Assembly (NCBI GenBank): GCA_038210275.1
Contig: JBBQWV010000004.1
Location: forward strand, 186,001-250,000
Length of the DNA: 64,000 bases
Direction: 5' to 3'
From: PALSA-1296 sp038210275
GTDB taxonomy: Bacteria > Bacteroidota > Ignavibacteria > Palsa-1295
Every line of letters begins with the position of its first letter. The first letter of the stretch is position 1. The position numbers and the translations under genes were made by a program. Below, piece by piece: positions 45,019 to 53,888 of this stretch. Under the pieces are notes generated by a model, which was not told the origin of the DNA, searched no databases, and was given only the letters and a program-made list of their open reading frames with translations.

Positions 45019-46137
45019 TTAATCTTTTACAATTCTTGGTACTCTCGAAGTGATATTCGTTAATACTTCATAGGGAATAGTCCCGATAGTGTTTGCAATT
45101 CCCGCAGCAGAAATTTCCGAAACATCCCACGAAATCATGATCACTTCATCGCCGATACGAATCGCATCGTCTCCCGTTTCGATCATAATTTGGTCCATAC
45201 AGATCGTCCCGCGAACAGGATAAAGTTTTCCGCGGATGATCGCAGATGTTCTATTCGTTAATAATCTTGGGTACCCATCGCCATAGCCTACTGGGACAGT
45301 TGCTATCGTCGTATCATACGGCGCATGCCATCGGTGATTATAACTGACGCCTTCACCAGATTTTATTTTCTTTGTAAAAACAACAGAGCTGACAAGTTCC
45401 AATACCGGCTTCAGATCGTCTCCGTACTTTTCCTGAAGTTCTGCTGATGGCGGATACCCATAAAGCATAATTCCGGGACGCACCATATCAAAACTACTCA
45501 CGGAAGGGTTCTGCAGAACTGCCCCCGAATTTGCGGCGTGAGCAAGAGGAATTTTAATTCCGGATGCTTTGATTGATGAAACCGTCTCAGAAAATATTTT
45601 TATCTGCTTCTCAAAATACGAGTGGTCAAGTTCATCACTTGTCGCGAAATGTGTTGTGATACCTTTTAATTCAACTGAATCTGAATGTTTTACGATTTCT
45701 TTCGCAAACTCCAAGGCATCTTTTGGCTCAACTCCGACGCGGCGCATTCCGGTATCAACTTTCAAATGCACTTTCGCTTTTCTTCCAAGTGTGGCAGCCT
45801 TTGCGGCTATAACTCCCAGCTCATGATGTTCGCAAAGAGTGAATTCCAAATCATGCTCTAAGAAGGTATCAATCTCATCTTCGAGAGCAGTGGTGAGGAC
45901 AAGAATTGGAAGCGTGGTAACTTTCCGAAGCATCACTCCCTCTTCTTCGGTAGCAACTCCGAAGTAGCCGACTTCACCGCTTTCAATTGATGCTTTTGCA
46001 ATGATCTCCAAGCCGTGCCCATACGCATTGGCTTTGATGACGGACATAATAATGGGCTTCGCGCCGATACGCTGACGGACGTAACGGAGATTATGAAAAA
46101 AATTCTTGGTGGAGATCAACGCGCGAGTCGGGCGCAT
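45019..46137 (-). CDS. alr: Alanine racemase
   Basis: 372 residues. It interconverts L- and D-alanine for peptidoglycan using pyridoxal phosphate. Lys35 in VIKANAYGHG forms the Schiff base and Tyr266 in GVSYNHRW is the second catalytic base. HLKVDTGMRRVG (124-135), THFATSDE and RPGIMLYGYPPS are conserved family stretches, and VPVGYGDGYPR and GTICMDQIMI mark the C-terminal beta domain. Length is normal. It lies 76 bp after the DnaJ-like gene and 2 bp before manC. Confidence 0.97.
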   Translation of the reverse strand: MRPTRALISTKNFFHNLRYVRQRIGAKPIIMSVIKANAYGHGLEIIAKASIESGEVGYFGVATEEEGVMLRKVTTLPILVLTTALEDEIDTFLEHDLEFTLCEHHELGVIAAKAATLGRKAKVHLKVDTGMRRVGVEPKDALEFAKEIVKHSDSVELKGITTHFATSDELDHSYFEKQIKIFSETVSSIKASGIKIPLAHAANSGAVLQNPSVSSFDMVRPGIMLYGYPPSAELQEKYGDDLKPVLELVSSVVFTKKIKSGEGVSYNHRWHAPYDTTIATVPVGYGDGYPRLLTNRTSAIIRGKLYPVRGTICMDQIMIETGDDAIRIGDEVIMISWDVSEISAAGIANTIGTIPYEVLTNITSRVPRIVKD

Positions 46138-46213
46138 TCGTTATTGATAAAAATAATGAAGATTCGGTCTTATTAAAATATCGCGCTTTAAAACAAACTG
46201 CGGAGTCTTTAGT

Positions 46214-47086
46214 TTATCGGTTCTCAATTCTTTTTTGTGCTTGACGAATATAATCTTTTATTCTCTCACTTGGATTTTGTATGTTCGAACCAAGTTCAAT
46301 CATTTTTTTATAGACATCCTCATCATCGAATGGTCTTCCTTGCAAATGGAAATATTCTCCGAGTACTGCATAAATTGCGATAAGATTTGTATCGCCGACT
46401 ACATGATCGTGGATCGTTTGAACAGCTTTCCGGTAATCGTCGCGGTGCAAGTAGGCAAGCATCAGGTTTGTAGAAACTTCAAGGTTATTCGGATCACTTT
46501 CCAAATATTTCTCCCAGTATTTTGCCGCTCCTTTATATTCATTCATCATGGCAAGAGCAGCCGCCATTTGCTGCAATCTATCGGGTGCAACATTAGGAAT
46601 CGGAATTGTATCTTTTTCTTCGACAGGGAAAAGTTTATTTGCTGTATTGCGCCGGGCGATATTATCAATCGGATCACCGGTTTCCTGCTTTGAAGAACTT
46701 ACTTCCGATAAACGAAATATTGCAACCCCAAGAGCAATGGAAATCAGCGTCATCAATAAAATAAATCTGCATTTTGCAAAGGGTTTCACGACCGGCATAT
46801 TCGGCATTTGCTGAAAGCGACTATCGCTCCATTTTTTGCGAAACTTCTGAATATTCTCTGCCGATAGAGCATCCTGCATTTCCAAAACGCGGCGATAGTC
46901 ATCGCGGGTATCAGCATCGAAGAGGACTTCTTTTGCGCGGTTAAGATCTTGCATTACCCGCTGGGCGCTCTCATCACCATCATTGGCATCGGGATGCCAG
47001 CGTTTTGCCATGCGGCGATATGCCTCCTTGATCGTCTGCTCGGAGGAATATCGTGGAATACCTAATATGGAGTAATAATCCTTCAC
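46214..47086 (-). CDS. DnaJ-domain membrane protein with TPR-like C-terminus
   Basis: 290 residues. The J domain is at 1-68 (YYSILGIPRYSSEQTIKEAY, with H-P-D at 31-33), so it should stimulate a DnaK-type ATPase. A membrane segment lies at about 107-126 (FILLMTLISIALGVAIF). The C-terminal half has TPR-like helices (AALAMMNEYKGAAKYWEKYL, VSTNLMLAYLHRDDYRKAVQ). The layout resembles DjlA-type or TPR-linked co-chaperones, but no named ortholog is clear. It starts 65 bp after atpC, with a terminator in between. Confidence 0.85.
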   Translation of the reverse strand: MKDYYSILGIPRYSSEQTIKEAYRRMAKRWHPDANDGDESAQRVMQDLNRAKEVLFDADTRDDYRRVLEMQDALSAENIQKFRKKWSDSRFQQMPNMPVVKPFAKCRFILLMTLISIALGVAIFRLSEVSSSKQETGDPIDNIARRNTANKLFPVEEKDTIPIPNVAPDRLQQMAAALAMMNEYKGAAKYWEKYLESDPNNLEVSTNLMLAYLHRDDYRKAVQTIHDHVVGDTNLIAIYAVLGEYFHLQGRPFDDEDVYKKMIELGSNIQNPSERIKDYIRQAQKRIENR

Positions 47087-47099
47087 TGCTTTCTTAAAC

Positions 47100-47126
47100 G
47101 AAAAAGGCGAGCATTACAACTCGCCC
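47100..47126 (-). terminator. Rho-independent terminator after atpC
   Basis: GGCGAG pairs with CTCGCC around an 8-base loop, followed on minus by TTTTTC. It starts 26 bp after the atpC stop. Confidence 0.75.
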
Positions 47127-47151
47127 CTTTCAAGAAAATAATCTCGGCTCC

Positions 47152-47559
47152 TTAACCCAACTTCGCAACTGCCAAACGGGCGCTTGCAGTATCAAGAGCG
47201 GCATGGAAGATATCGGTCGTAAAACCTGTCTCATGATTTGAATACCTCTGGCGAAGCTCTGCAATATCTCGCTCGACATCGGCGATATTTATGCTGCCAG
47301 GAAGTTCGGCGCTATCTGCAAGGACAGTCCCAGAATTATGATGAAGTTCCAGAAATCCCCCCGATACATAATAGTGCGACTCAACGCCGGAAACGAGAAC
47401 ATATTTAAAGAGTCCCGGAACAAGCTTCGCAACGATCGGCGCGTGATTAAAAAGAACTTGGAAAGTGCCGGCTGCTCCGGGTACAGTGAAGTTCACAACT
47501 TCGCCTTCAAACACTGTTTGACTAGGCGTGACAATTTTAAGTTTTATAGATTTTGACAT
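47152..47559 (-). CDS. atpC: ATP synthase F1 epsilon subunit
   Basis: 135 residues. The N-terminal beta-sandwich is clear: KLKIVTPSQTVFEGEVVNFT, PGAAGTFQVLFNHAPIVAKL, LFKYV, YYVSGGFLELHHNSGTVLAD. The C-terminal helical hairpin (about 88-135) is present with ADVERDIAELRQRY. The subunit joins the central stalk and regulates ATP hydrolysis. In most genomes it follows atpD directly. Here about 2.3 kb with four other genes lies between atpD and atpC, all on the same strand. Confidence 0.96.
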   Translation of the reverse strand: MSKSIKLKIVTPSQTVFEGEVVNFTVPGAAGTFQVLFNHAPIVAKLVPGLFKYVLVSGVESHYYVSGGFLELHHNSGTVLADSAELPGSINIADVERDIAELRQRYSNHETGFTTDIFHAALDTASARLAVAKLG

Positions 47560-47598
47560 AGCGGCGTGGAAAACAAGAGAGGGGGAAGGAAAATTCTC

Positions 47599-47865
47599 TT
47601 AAACCATAATAGGTTCAGAATTCATCAGCGTGACTTCTTCATAGAGTGCATCAGCACAAAAATCAAGTTCATTACCCCACTGAATATATCTCTTATCTTC
47701 GCTGATCTGAACTTGAGCAAAAAAAGAACGGTCGGCTAACTTAGAGAAGACTCCTCCTAATGAGATCGTTTCATTCATATCAAGAATCCCAACCTTTCCA
47801 TCATCGAATGAAAGAGAAAGTTGGTAATTACTTAATGGTTCAATATCTATAATATGAGTTAGCAT
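47599..47865 (-). CDS. DUF2442 family protein
   Basis: 88 residues from ATG at 47865; an in-frame TTG at 47874 would overlap the DUF4160 stop. The sequence matches the DUF2442 pattern: an N-terminal strand pair (IIDIEPLSNYQLSLSFDDGK), a central F-x-x-L-x-D-x-x-F-F-A-Q-V and the ending I-Q-W-G-N-E-L-D-F-C-A-D. Pairs of DUF4160 and DUF2442 genes are common in bacteria and have been suggested to act as toxin-antitoxin or regulatory modules; the function is not established. It lies between DUF4160 and atpC inside the atp cluster. Confidence 0.85.
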   Translation of the reverse strand: MLTHIIDIEPLSNYQLSLSFDDGKVGILDMNETISLGGVFSKLADRSFFAQVQISEDKRYIQWGNELDFCADALYEEVTLMNSEPIMV

Positions 47866-47870
47866 AAAAA

Positions 47871-48095
47871 TCAATAATCTAAAGGATCGATCCTGAAAAC
47901 ATCACCTCCCTTTTGGCAACGGTTCCAATCCTCAAGAAGTTCTTGTTGATGCAATGCCGCCCATTCTAACACCATGGATTGAACTCTGTTCGGAACATTA
48001 CCAGATAGAACTCTTATCGGTGATATTGCTACCTGTAATTCAAATTCACCATAAATAGCATAAAAATGAGGAGGATTATGGTCCCGAAAGAACAT
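47871..48095 (-). CDS. DUF4160 family protein, start probably further upstream
   Basis: 74 residues from the first ATG, with the DUF4160 hallmark R-D-H-N-P-P-H-F-Y-A. Family members normally begin about 12 residues earlier with M-P-x-I-x-x-F-Y-G-I-x-I-R-M. Here the in-frame upstream codons read P-I-I-S-Q-F-Y-G-I-I-I-R before the ATG, and the codon at the usual initiator position is ATA (48134-48132), with ATT codons after it. Either a non-AUG start is used, right after the tag stop at 48136, or the native start was lost. It is paired with DUF2442. Confidence 0.8.
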   Translation of the reverse strand: MFFRDHNPPHFYAIYGEFELQVAISPIRVLSGNVPNRVQSMVLEWAALHQQELLEDWNRCQKGGDVFRIDPLDY

Positions 48096-48135
48096 CCTAA
48101 TAATAATGCCGTAAAACTGAGAAATAATTGGTATA

Positions 48136-48711
48136 TTAAAACTTCTTTAATTCCTTATACCGAAAACAATCTGTCACATGATCGTTCACCATTCCTGTTG
48201 CTTGCATGTGAGCATACATGATCGTCGAGCCGACAAACTTGAAGCCTCGACTTATCAAGTCCTTGCTCATAATATCGGATTCTGTTGAACGTGGAGGAAT
48301 ATCTTTTAGCGATTCTCGTTTATTCTGTAGTATTTTTCCATCGGTAAATTGCCAAATATATTTATCGAAGCTTCCAAATTCTTCCTGTACTTTCAGGAAT
48401 GCTTTCGCGTTTGTTACAGCAGAGCGTACTTTCAGATTATTTCTTATGATGCCGGGATCAAGTAAAATTTTCTCAATTCGATTCTCTGTGAATCGAGCAA
48501 CTTTTTCCGGATCGAAATCAGCAAATGCTTTTCGGTATCCTTCGCGGCGTTTGAGAATAGTTAGCCACGAAAGTCCGGCTTGCGCTCCTTCGAGAATAAG
48601 AAATTCGAAAAGCTTCCGATCATCATGAACAGGGACTCCCCATTCTTCATCATGATACGAAATATAGATCGGGTCTTTTATGCACCATCCGCAGCGATCA
48701 ATTTCACTCAT
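48136..48711 (-). CDS. tag: DNA-3-methyladenine glycosylase I
   Basis: 191 residues from ATG at 48711 (TTG at 48717 possible). It removes 3-methyladenine from alkylated DNA. It aligns well with E. coli Tag: RCGWCIKDPIYISYHDEEWG (zinc ligands Cys7 and His20), the catalytic Glu41 in ILEGAQAGLSWLTILKRR, and the C-terminal NDHVTDCF with the second His and Cys zinc ligands. GFKFVGSTIMYAHMQATG is also conserved. It lies 10-17 bp after the membrane-protein gene, inside the interrupted atp cluster. Confidence 0.96.
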   Translation of the reverse strand: MSEIDRCGWCIKDPIYISYHDEEWGVPVHDDRKLFEFLILEGAQAGLSWLTILKRREGYRKAFADFDPEKVARFTENRIEKILLDPGIIRNNLKVRSAVTNAKAFLKVQEEFGSFDKYIWQFTDGKILQNKRESLKDIPPRSTESDIMSKDLISRGFKFVGSTIMYAHMQATGMVNDHVTDCFRYKELKKF

Positions 48712-48727
48712 AATCAAACATTAAAAA

Positions 48728-49810
48728 TCAAGATCGAATATAACTAATTTTTTTAGATTCAGTATAGATCTGAATATACTTTACTGCCATCGGAATCATA
48801 AATGGATAGGCGAACCAAAAATATCTTCCGTCAACATACGCCGCAACGAAAGTATATATCCAAAACAGAAACGAAGTAATGATAGATACAAGAAGAGGAG
48901 TGTAAGAATAGGTTTTGAAAAACAGATAGATATTGCGCGGCTTCGAAGAGGAATTCCTTTTAAGATCAAGTCGAAACTCTAACCATGCAAGAACTCCGAC
49001 AAGCCCAAAGGTAAGAATGAAACTCAGATAACTCTTCGGACGCACCGCATTTTCATATATTGTTCTAAAATTCGGCGTCCAAAGATAGTTGCTCACGCTT
49101 GAGAATTCCAGTCTGCAATACATATATCCCAAAAGGAACGTAGCTACTGAAAGCAAAACAAGTCCTCCGTTGATGAGTCGTTCACGTTTTGTGGTGCTCG
49201 TTTGCCAGACATACAACATAATAAATGGAAAGACCACCATCGTCCCTTCCTTTGTAAAAGGAGCGACCAGTAAAAGTAGTGGTAGTAGTAAATATTTTTT
49301 ATAGACTGTTGCCAAGACGATAAGGCAGGTCATAAATATAGCAGGGGAATCGATATTACCGACGGCTCCATAATAAAACAATGGGAATGAAAGAATATAG
49401 AGCAGACATCCGGCTATACAAAAACCAAACGAAAAGGAATATTTCTTTAGTATAAAGAAAATACAAATAACTGAAAGAAACAATACAATAAGATTGATGA
49501 TATTGAGGGCAGTGAAAGAGTCGTACGGCAATAGGCTTGCAAGGTATGGTGTGAGCGGTCTGAAACTGAAAGGCGCTCCGACGGAATCAAGCGGCATTTT
49601 ATGCCGGAAATATTCCGTAAAATTCATATAATTATGGTTATCGGGAGAAAGCTCACCCGGCTTTAAGCCTGAGAATGATTTGATGATGCCTATATCATTC
49701 CTATTAAATCGCAGAAAAAGAATGAGGGCAAGACAGACAAAAACCAGAAGGATCGAGATCTTCTTATGACTATCGAACCAATCAATTAGTTTTCCGATAA
49801 GCCTTCGCAT
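48728..49810 (-). CDS. Polytopic membrane protein, possible GT-C glycosyltransferase
   Basis: 360 residues with about nine or ten hydrophobic segments. A first helix (about 17-34, ISILLVFVCLALILFL) is followed by an extracytoplasmic loop with NHNYMNFTEYFRHKMPLD and SFRPLTPYLASLLP, then a run of helices. The early loop with an acidic/aromatic stretch and the F-R-P-L-T-P-Y motif resembles lipid-linked sugar transferases of the GT-C fold (GT39/87-like). No donor or acceptor can be named. It starts 30 bp after atpD, an unusual place for such a gene. Confidence 0.6.
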   Translation of the reverse strand: MRRLIGKLIDWFDSHKKISILLVFVCLALILFLRFNRNDIGIIKSFSGLKPGELSPDNHNYMNFTEYFRHKMPLDSVGAPFSFRPLTPYLASLLPYDSFTALNIINLIVLFLSVICIFFILKKYSFSFGFCIAGCLLYILSFPLFYYGAVGNIDSPAIFMTCLIVLATVYKKYLLLPLLLLVAPFTKEGTMVVFPFIMLYVWQTSTTKRERLINGGLVLLSVATFLLGYMYCRLEFSSVSNYLWTPNFRTIYENAVRPKSYLSFILTFGLVGVLAWLEFRLDLKRNSSSKPRNIYLFFKTYSYTPLLVSIITSFLFWIYTFVAAYVDGRYFWFAYPFMIPMAVKYIQIYTESKKISYIRS

Positions 49811-49840
49811 TATTATTGCAAACCGCTTTCTGTTAACTCC

Positions 49841-51259
49841 TTACTTACTCTCTTCGTTGATCGTCTTCGCCTTCTCATAGACTTCCTCGATGGCTCCGAC
49901 CATGTGAAATGCCTGCTCTGGAATATCGTCGCATTCGCCGGCGAGGATCATCTTGAAGCTGCGGATGGTATCCTCAAGCTTCACATATTTTCCTTTTAAT
50001 CCGGTGAACTGCTCGGCAACGAAGAACGGCTGTGATAAAAACTTCTGTACTTTTCTTGCTCTCTTAACGATCAATTTATCTTCATCGGAGAGTTCATCCA
50101 TTCCGAGGATATTGATAATATCCTGAAGATCTTTATACTGCTGTAAAATATTCTGTACTCCGATCGCTGTATCATAATGATCATCACCGACAACCGATGG
50201 TTGAAGGATGCGGCTTGTGGAATCGAGTGGATCCACAGCAGGATAAATTCCAAGTTCAGAGATCGCTCTCGAGAGAACCGTCGTAGCATCTAAGTGAGCA
50301 AAAGCTGCTGCAGGCGCCGGATCGGTTAGATCATCAGCAGGGACGTAGATCGCTTGAACTGAGGTGATCGAGCCTTTCTTCGTTGATGTGATGCGCTCTT
50401 GAAGCTGACCCATTTCTGTTGCAAGTGTCGGCTGGTAACCTACTGCCGAAGGCATACGACCGAGAAGCGCCGATACTTCAGAACCGGCTTGTGTAAAACG
50501 GAAAATGTTATCAATGAAAAGAAGTACGTCCTTGCCTTCTTCATCGCGGAAATATTCTGCGAAGGTCAGCGCTGTAAGTCCGACTCTCTGACGTGCTCCC
50601 GGCGGCTCATTCATCTGACCAAAAACCAGAACGGTTTTATCAAGAACTCCGCCTTCTTTCATTTCGAGATACAGATCATTTCCTTCTCTGGTGCGTTCGC
50701 CGACTCCGCCAAAGACTGAATAACCGCCATGATGCATCGCGATATTATGGATAAGCTCCATGATGACCACCGTCTTACCTACTCCGGCGCCGCCGAATAA
50801 TCCTGTCTTGCCACCCTTCACATAAGGCTCGAGCAAGTCAATAACTTTAATGCCTGTTTCAAGGATTTCCGCTTTCGTCGTAAGGTCTTCGAACTTCGGA
50901 GCGTCGCGGTGAATAGGCCAAGAAAATTTTGATTCGATCTGCGGACCGCCATCGATCGTATGACCAATAACATTGATCAGCCTGCCCAAGGAATTCGGAC
51001 CGACCGGTACGGAGATCGGAGATCCCGTATCGAATGCCGGAACGCCGCGTGTCAGACCATCGGTGGAATCCATCGCTACGGCACGGACTCTATCCTCGCC
51101 AAGATGCTGCTGCACTTCGCAGATCAGATCTTCCATCTTCGACCCATCAGGAGCAGTGCGCGGAATGCTGATGGCATTCAGGATCGAAGGAAGTTTACCG
51201 TTGGAAAAATCAATATCAAGTACAGGTCCGATAATTTGAGCAATAATACCTTGATTCAT
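49841..51259 (-). CDS. atpD: ATP synthase F1 beta subunit
   Basis: 472 residues, usual length. It is the catalytic subunit of F1 ATP synthase. The Walker A motif GGAGVGKT is at 156-163. GGVGERTREG (184-193) contains the catalytic Glu188. Walker B is VLLFIDNIFR, followed by TQAGSEVSALLGRMPSAVGY and the DELSD-like DELSDED. The C-terminal helical domain has FLSQPFFVAEQFTG. atpA, atpG, atpH and the Fo genes are not in the window. Chlorobi-type genomes also separate atpDC from the rest, but here atpC is further split off by four genes. Confidence 0.98.
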   Translation of the reverse strand: MNQGIIAQIIGPVLDIDFSNGKLPSILNAISIPRTAPDGSKMEDLICEVQQHLGEDRVRAVAMDSTDGLTRGVPAFDTGSPISVPVGPNSLGRLINVIGHTIDGGPQIESKFSWPIHRDAPKFEDLTTKAEILETGIKVIDLLEPYVKGGKTGLFGGAGVGKTVVIMELIHNIAMHHGGYSVFGGVGERTREGNDLYLEMKEGGVLDKTVLVFGQMNEPPGARQRVGLTALTFAEYFRDEEGKDVLLFIDNIFRFTQAGSEVSALLGRMPSAVGYQPTLATEMGQLQERITSTKKGSITSVQAIYVPADDLTDPAPAAAFAHLDATTVLSRAISELGIYPAVDPLDSTSRILQPSVVGDDHYDTAIGVQNILQQYKDLQDIINILGMDELSDEDKLIVKRARKVQKFLSQPFFVAEQFTGLKGKYVKLEDTIRSFKMILAGECDDIPEQAFHMVGAIEEVYEKAKTINEESK

Positions 51260-51429
51260 AGAGCTTAGGCGTAAAAATAATCAATAAAATTTTAGTCGAG
51301 TGTAAACAGAAAGAGCGGAGAGAGGGTTTCGGGATAACTGGAGTTCGATGGTCGTGAAATACTTTTTCAAGCTTCTTCCCTGTAACAAATCCTTGATATT
51401 AAGGTTTTTATAGTAAAGCAAACCACGGA

Positions 51430-52395
51430 ATGAAACACCTTTTCAGTATTCTTCTGATATTCGCTGCAAGTTTGACTTGCACGACATTTCTCCATGCCCA
51501 ACAATGGGAACAAGTTGGTTGGCAAGGTGGTATTATTGAAGTTCGAGCACAACTTGGGAAAACACTTTTTGGTCAAGGTTACAATGTTGGCTTTATCGGA
51601 ACCACTGGTACTCCAGAAGGTTTATTGACAGAGATTTATCGATCGACAGATGAAGGAAGGTCGTGGAAAATATTTAGGAAAGGGCTTCCTATTCTAACGT
51701 GGACTGTTTACATTAAAGTCTCTGGTGATTACGTCTATTTATTTCCCGATCGATTCCAAAACGAGACACCTGCCTTTGATAACATTGGCGCATATGTAGC
51801 TAAAGAAACTGATACTACCTGGACACATCTTCCTTTTTCACCCATTTATGGGTCTTCTCCATTCGATAGGTATAATACAGAGAGTTTTGACCCCTTAATG
51901 TTTTTTTCAAACGATACTATCCTAGTTCAATTCCGTGACTTATCGGTTAGGGGAAAATTATATTTATCCGCTGATAGAGGGAAATCATGGGCGCCAATAA
52001 ATACTACAGGAATTCCTTTCGAAACACATTATATTAATCATCGCGCGTTCGTCTTAGCAGACAACGATTCTGGAAAAACTCTTTTCTTCAGTAGTGGTGA
52101 CGCAGGCATTACATGGAAAAATCTTTTATTACCACCAGGCGCGGATACTAGCTATAGTGGGCCCCCTTTTTTTTTCAATGATTCATTGCTGTTTTATTTT
52201 AATTCGAAAGATAGCAATTCTTATAGAAGCATCGATGGTGGAGAAAATTGGGTGCGAATTGATTTGCCGTACCCGAATTTTTTTAGAGGTCGTTTTTTTT
52301 CAAATTGGGATCAAAAATCTACACGGCAGAGGACAGTAATAAATTACATCTCGCGTTCGTATCTGAAGATTATGGCACAACATGGAAACGTTTAA
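51430..52395 (+). CDS. T9SS cargo protein, N-terminal part (frameshifted gene)
   Basis: Signal peptide (1-24, ends TFLHAQ), then Asp-box propeller repeats: STDEGRSWK, SADRGKSWAP, SGDAGITWK, SIDGGENWV. The reading frame then meets a run of eight T (52293-52300). After it the frame reads a short nonsense tail to the stop at 52395, while the propeller continues in the -1 frame (next entry). The real protein would be about 787 residues. A missing T, -1 slippage on the T run or phase variation are all possible. It is divergent from atpD; the 170-bp gap shows no firm promoter. Confidence 0.8.
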   Translation: MKHLFSILLIFAASLTCTTFLHAQQWEQVGWQGGIIEVRAQLGKTLFGQGYNVGFIGTTGTPEGLLTEIYRSTDEGRSWKIFRKGLPILTWTVYIKVSGDYVYLFPDRFQNETPAFDNIGAYVAKETDTTWTHLPFSPIYGSSPFDRYNTESFDPLMFFSNDTILVQFRDLSVRGKLYLSADRGKSWAPINTTGIPFETHYINHRAFVLADNDSGKTLFFSSGDAGITWKNLLLPPGADTSYSGPPFFFNDSLLFYFNSKDSNSYRSIDGGENWVRIDLPYPNFFRGRFFSNWDQKSTRQRTVINYISRSYLKIMAQHGNV

Positions 52396-53792
52396 AGTCC
52401 TTGGATACTAGTTACTTTGAAGGGGTAACGATTTTTCAATTCAACAATCGAGTTATTATAGGAAAAGATGGGTTATTCTTTATAACTGATACCTTGCTCA
52501 GCAACCCTCAGACTTATCAAAGTGGAGTTGATTTAAAAAGCGAGAAGGGACTGCTTCTATATGTTGCTGGCGACACACTTTTTGCAACACATCCGACCGA
52601 TTACTATTCCTACCATTACTCTGATTCAATAGACATATCTGTTGATAATGGTAACACATGGAATAAAAAACTCTTTCTTGATGGACATTTAACTGGAAAA
52701 GTGCAGTGGGTAAAAACACTTGATAAAATTTATGCTTCAGGCAGAGAAAAAAATAATTTTAATTCCTGTATTTTCCTTTCTTCCGATAAGGGAGTTTCTT
52801 GGAGTAAACTGAAGTCCCTTCCTACGACATTAGAGATTACGAAAATTTTTGCATCCAACGATACTGTGATTATTATCTTAGAGGAACCTCAATTAGATTC
52901 CTCGCAATTTTTTTATTCCATTAACAACAACGGATGGCACATTTTACATTTACCTAATGAAAGCTCGCTCAAGAATTCTGGATTACAGGGAGTGCAAGTA
53001 GAGTTTAATAATGGAAAAGTTTACTTAATGCAGAGCAATTTCCAGATGTATGAGTCAAATGATCTGGGGGGAAATTGGACTTTTAAAAACATGCCTATTC
53101 CTCCTAAAAGTGACTTTCAGACATTAGGCATATTTTTTTTAGGGGATAAAATCTTTTTGCCCACATTGCGCAATGACACAGGTTTGCTTAGTTTTCAGCT
53201 TTTTACGAGTGATGATGATGGAATCTCCTTTTTTCTCGATTCGACAACTGTGAATGACACAATAGCAATTATTCCCAGAATAAAAGAAAAAAATCTTTTC
53301 GCATTTTCGGCTCCTATATCATTCTACACTGGTAATGGCGTTGTTCAACGCTATGTATATTATACGTCAGATAGCGGCCAAAACTGGCATCAAATTCCTG
53401 GAGTACTTCCAGACGTTCGAAATTTATTCGTTGGGTCAGATTATATTTTTATGTCAGGCGATTTCGAACTTTGGCGTATTCCAAAATCGATACTTTCAAC
53501 TTTAAAAACAGTCGGAACAAAATCTGCCGCATCAGTTTCGATCAATGATTGCTTCCCCAATCCTTCCGCAATATCAACGCATATTTCTTATACTATCCCT
53601 CAGCATAGCGAAGTTTTACTTGAAGCATTCGATGTGACGGGAAGATCTGTTGGGCGAATTGCAAGCGGTGCGCAAGATGTAGGAATACATCAGTCATTGT
53701 GGGATACGAAATCACTTCCCTCAGGTTCCTATATTATCCGGCTTACAGCCTGTGGCGGAAGTGATGAGAAAATAATTGAGATCGTGCATTAG
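52305..53792 (+). CDS. T9SS cargo protein, C-terminal part (frameshifted gene)
   Basis: Continuation of the gene at 51430 in the -1 frame. The first codon of this frame segment is TTG and is not a credible start. Further Asp-box propeller motifs follow (SEDYGTTWK, SVDNGNTWN, SSDKGVSWS, ESNDLGGNW, TSDSGQNWH), so the propeller spans both halves. The sorting domain is complete: CFPNPSAISTHISYTI, AFDVTGRSVG, PSGSYIIRL and a lysine-rich end. Translation of this part depends on frameshifting or on correction of the T run. Composition is more A/T-rich than in other cargo genes. Confidence 0.8.
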   Translation: MGSKIYTAEDSNKLHLAFVSEDYGTTWKRLKSLDTSYFEGVTIFQFNNRVIIGKDGLFFITDTLLSNPQTYQSGVDLKSEKGLLLYVAGDTLFATHPTDYYSYHYSDSIDISVDNGNTWNKKLFLDGHLTGKVQWVKTLDKIYASGREKNNFNSCIFLSSDKGVSWSKLKSLPTTLEITKIFASNDTVIIILEEPQLDSSQFFYSINNNGWHILHLPNESSLKNSGLQGVQVEFNNGKVYLMQSNFQMYESNDLGGNWTFKNMPIPPKSDFQTLGIFFLGDKIFLPTLRNDTGLLSFQLFTSDDDGISFFLDSTTVNDTIAIIPRIKEKNLFAFSAPISFYTGNGVVQRYVYYTSDSGQNWHQIPGVLPDVRNLFVGSDYIFMSGDFELWRIPKSILSTLKTVGTKSAASVSINDCFPNPSAISTHISYTIPQHSEVLLEAFDVTGRSVGRIASGAQDVGIHQSLWDTKSLPSGSYIIRLTACGGSDEKIIEIVH

Positions 53793-53888
53793 TCCTTTCT
53801 CAGCATTGTTATTGGCTGCGATTTAGTTGGCTTTTAAAATTGATTCTCCTATTGTAACTATTGATATGCCGTTGTGTTGTATATTGCA

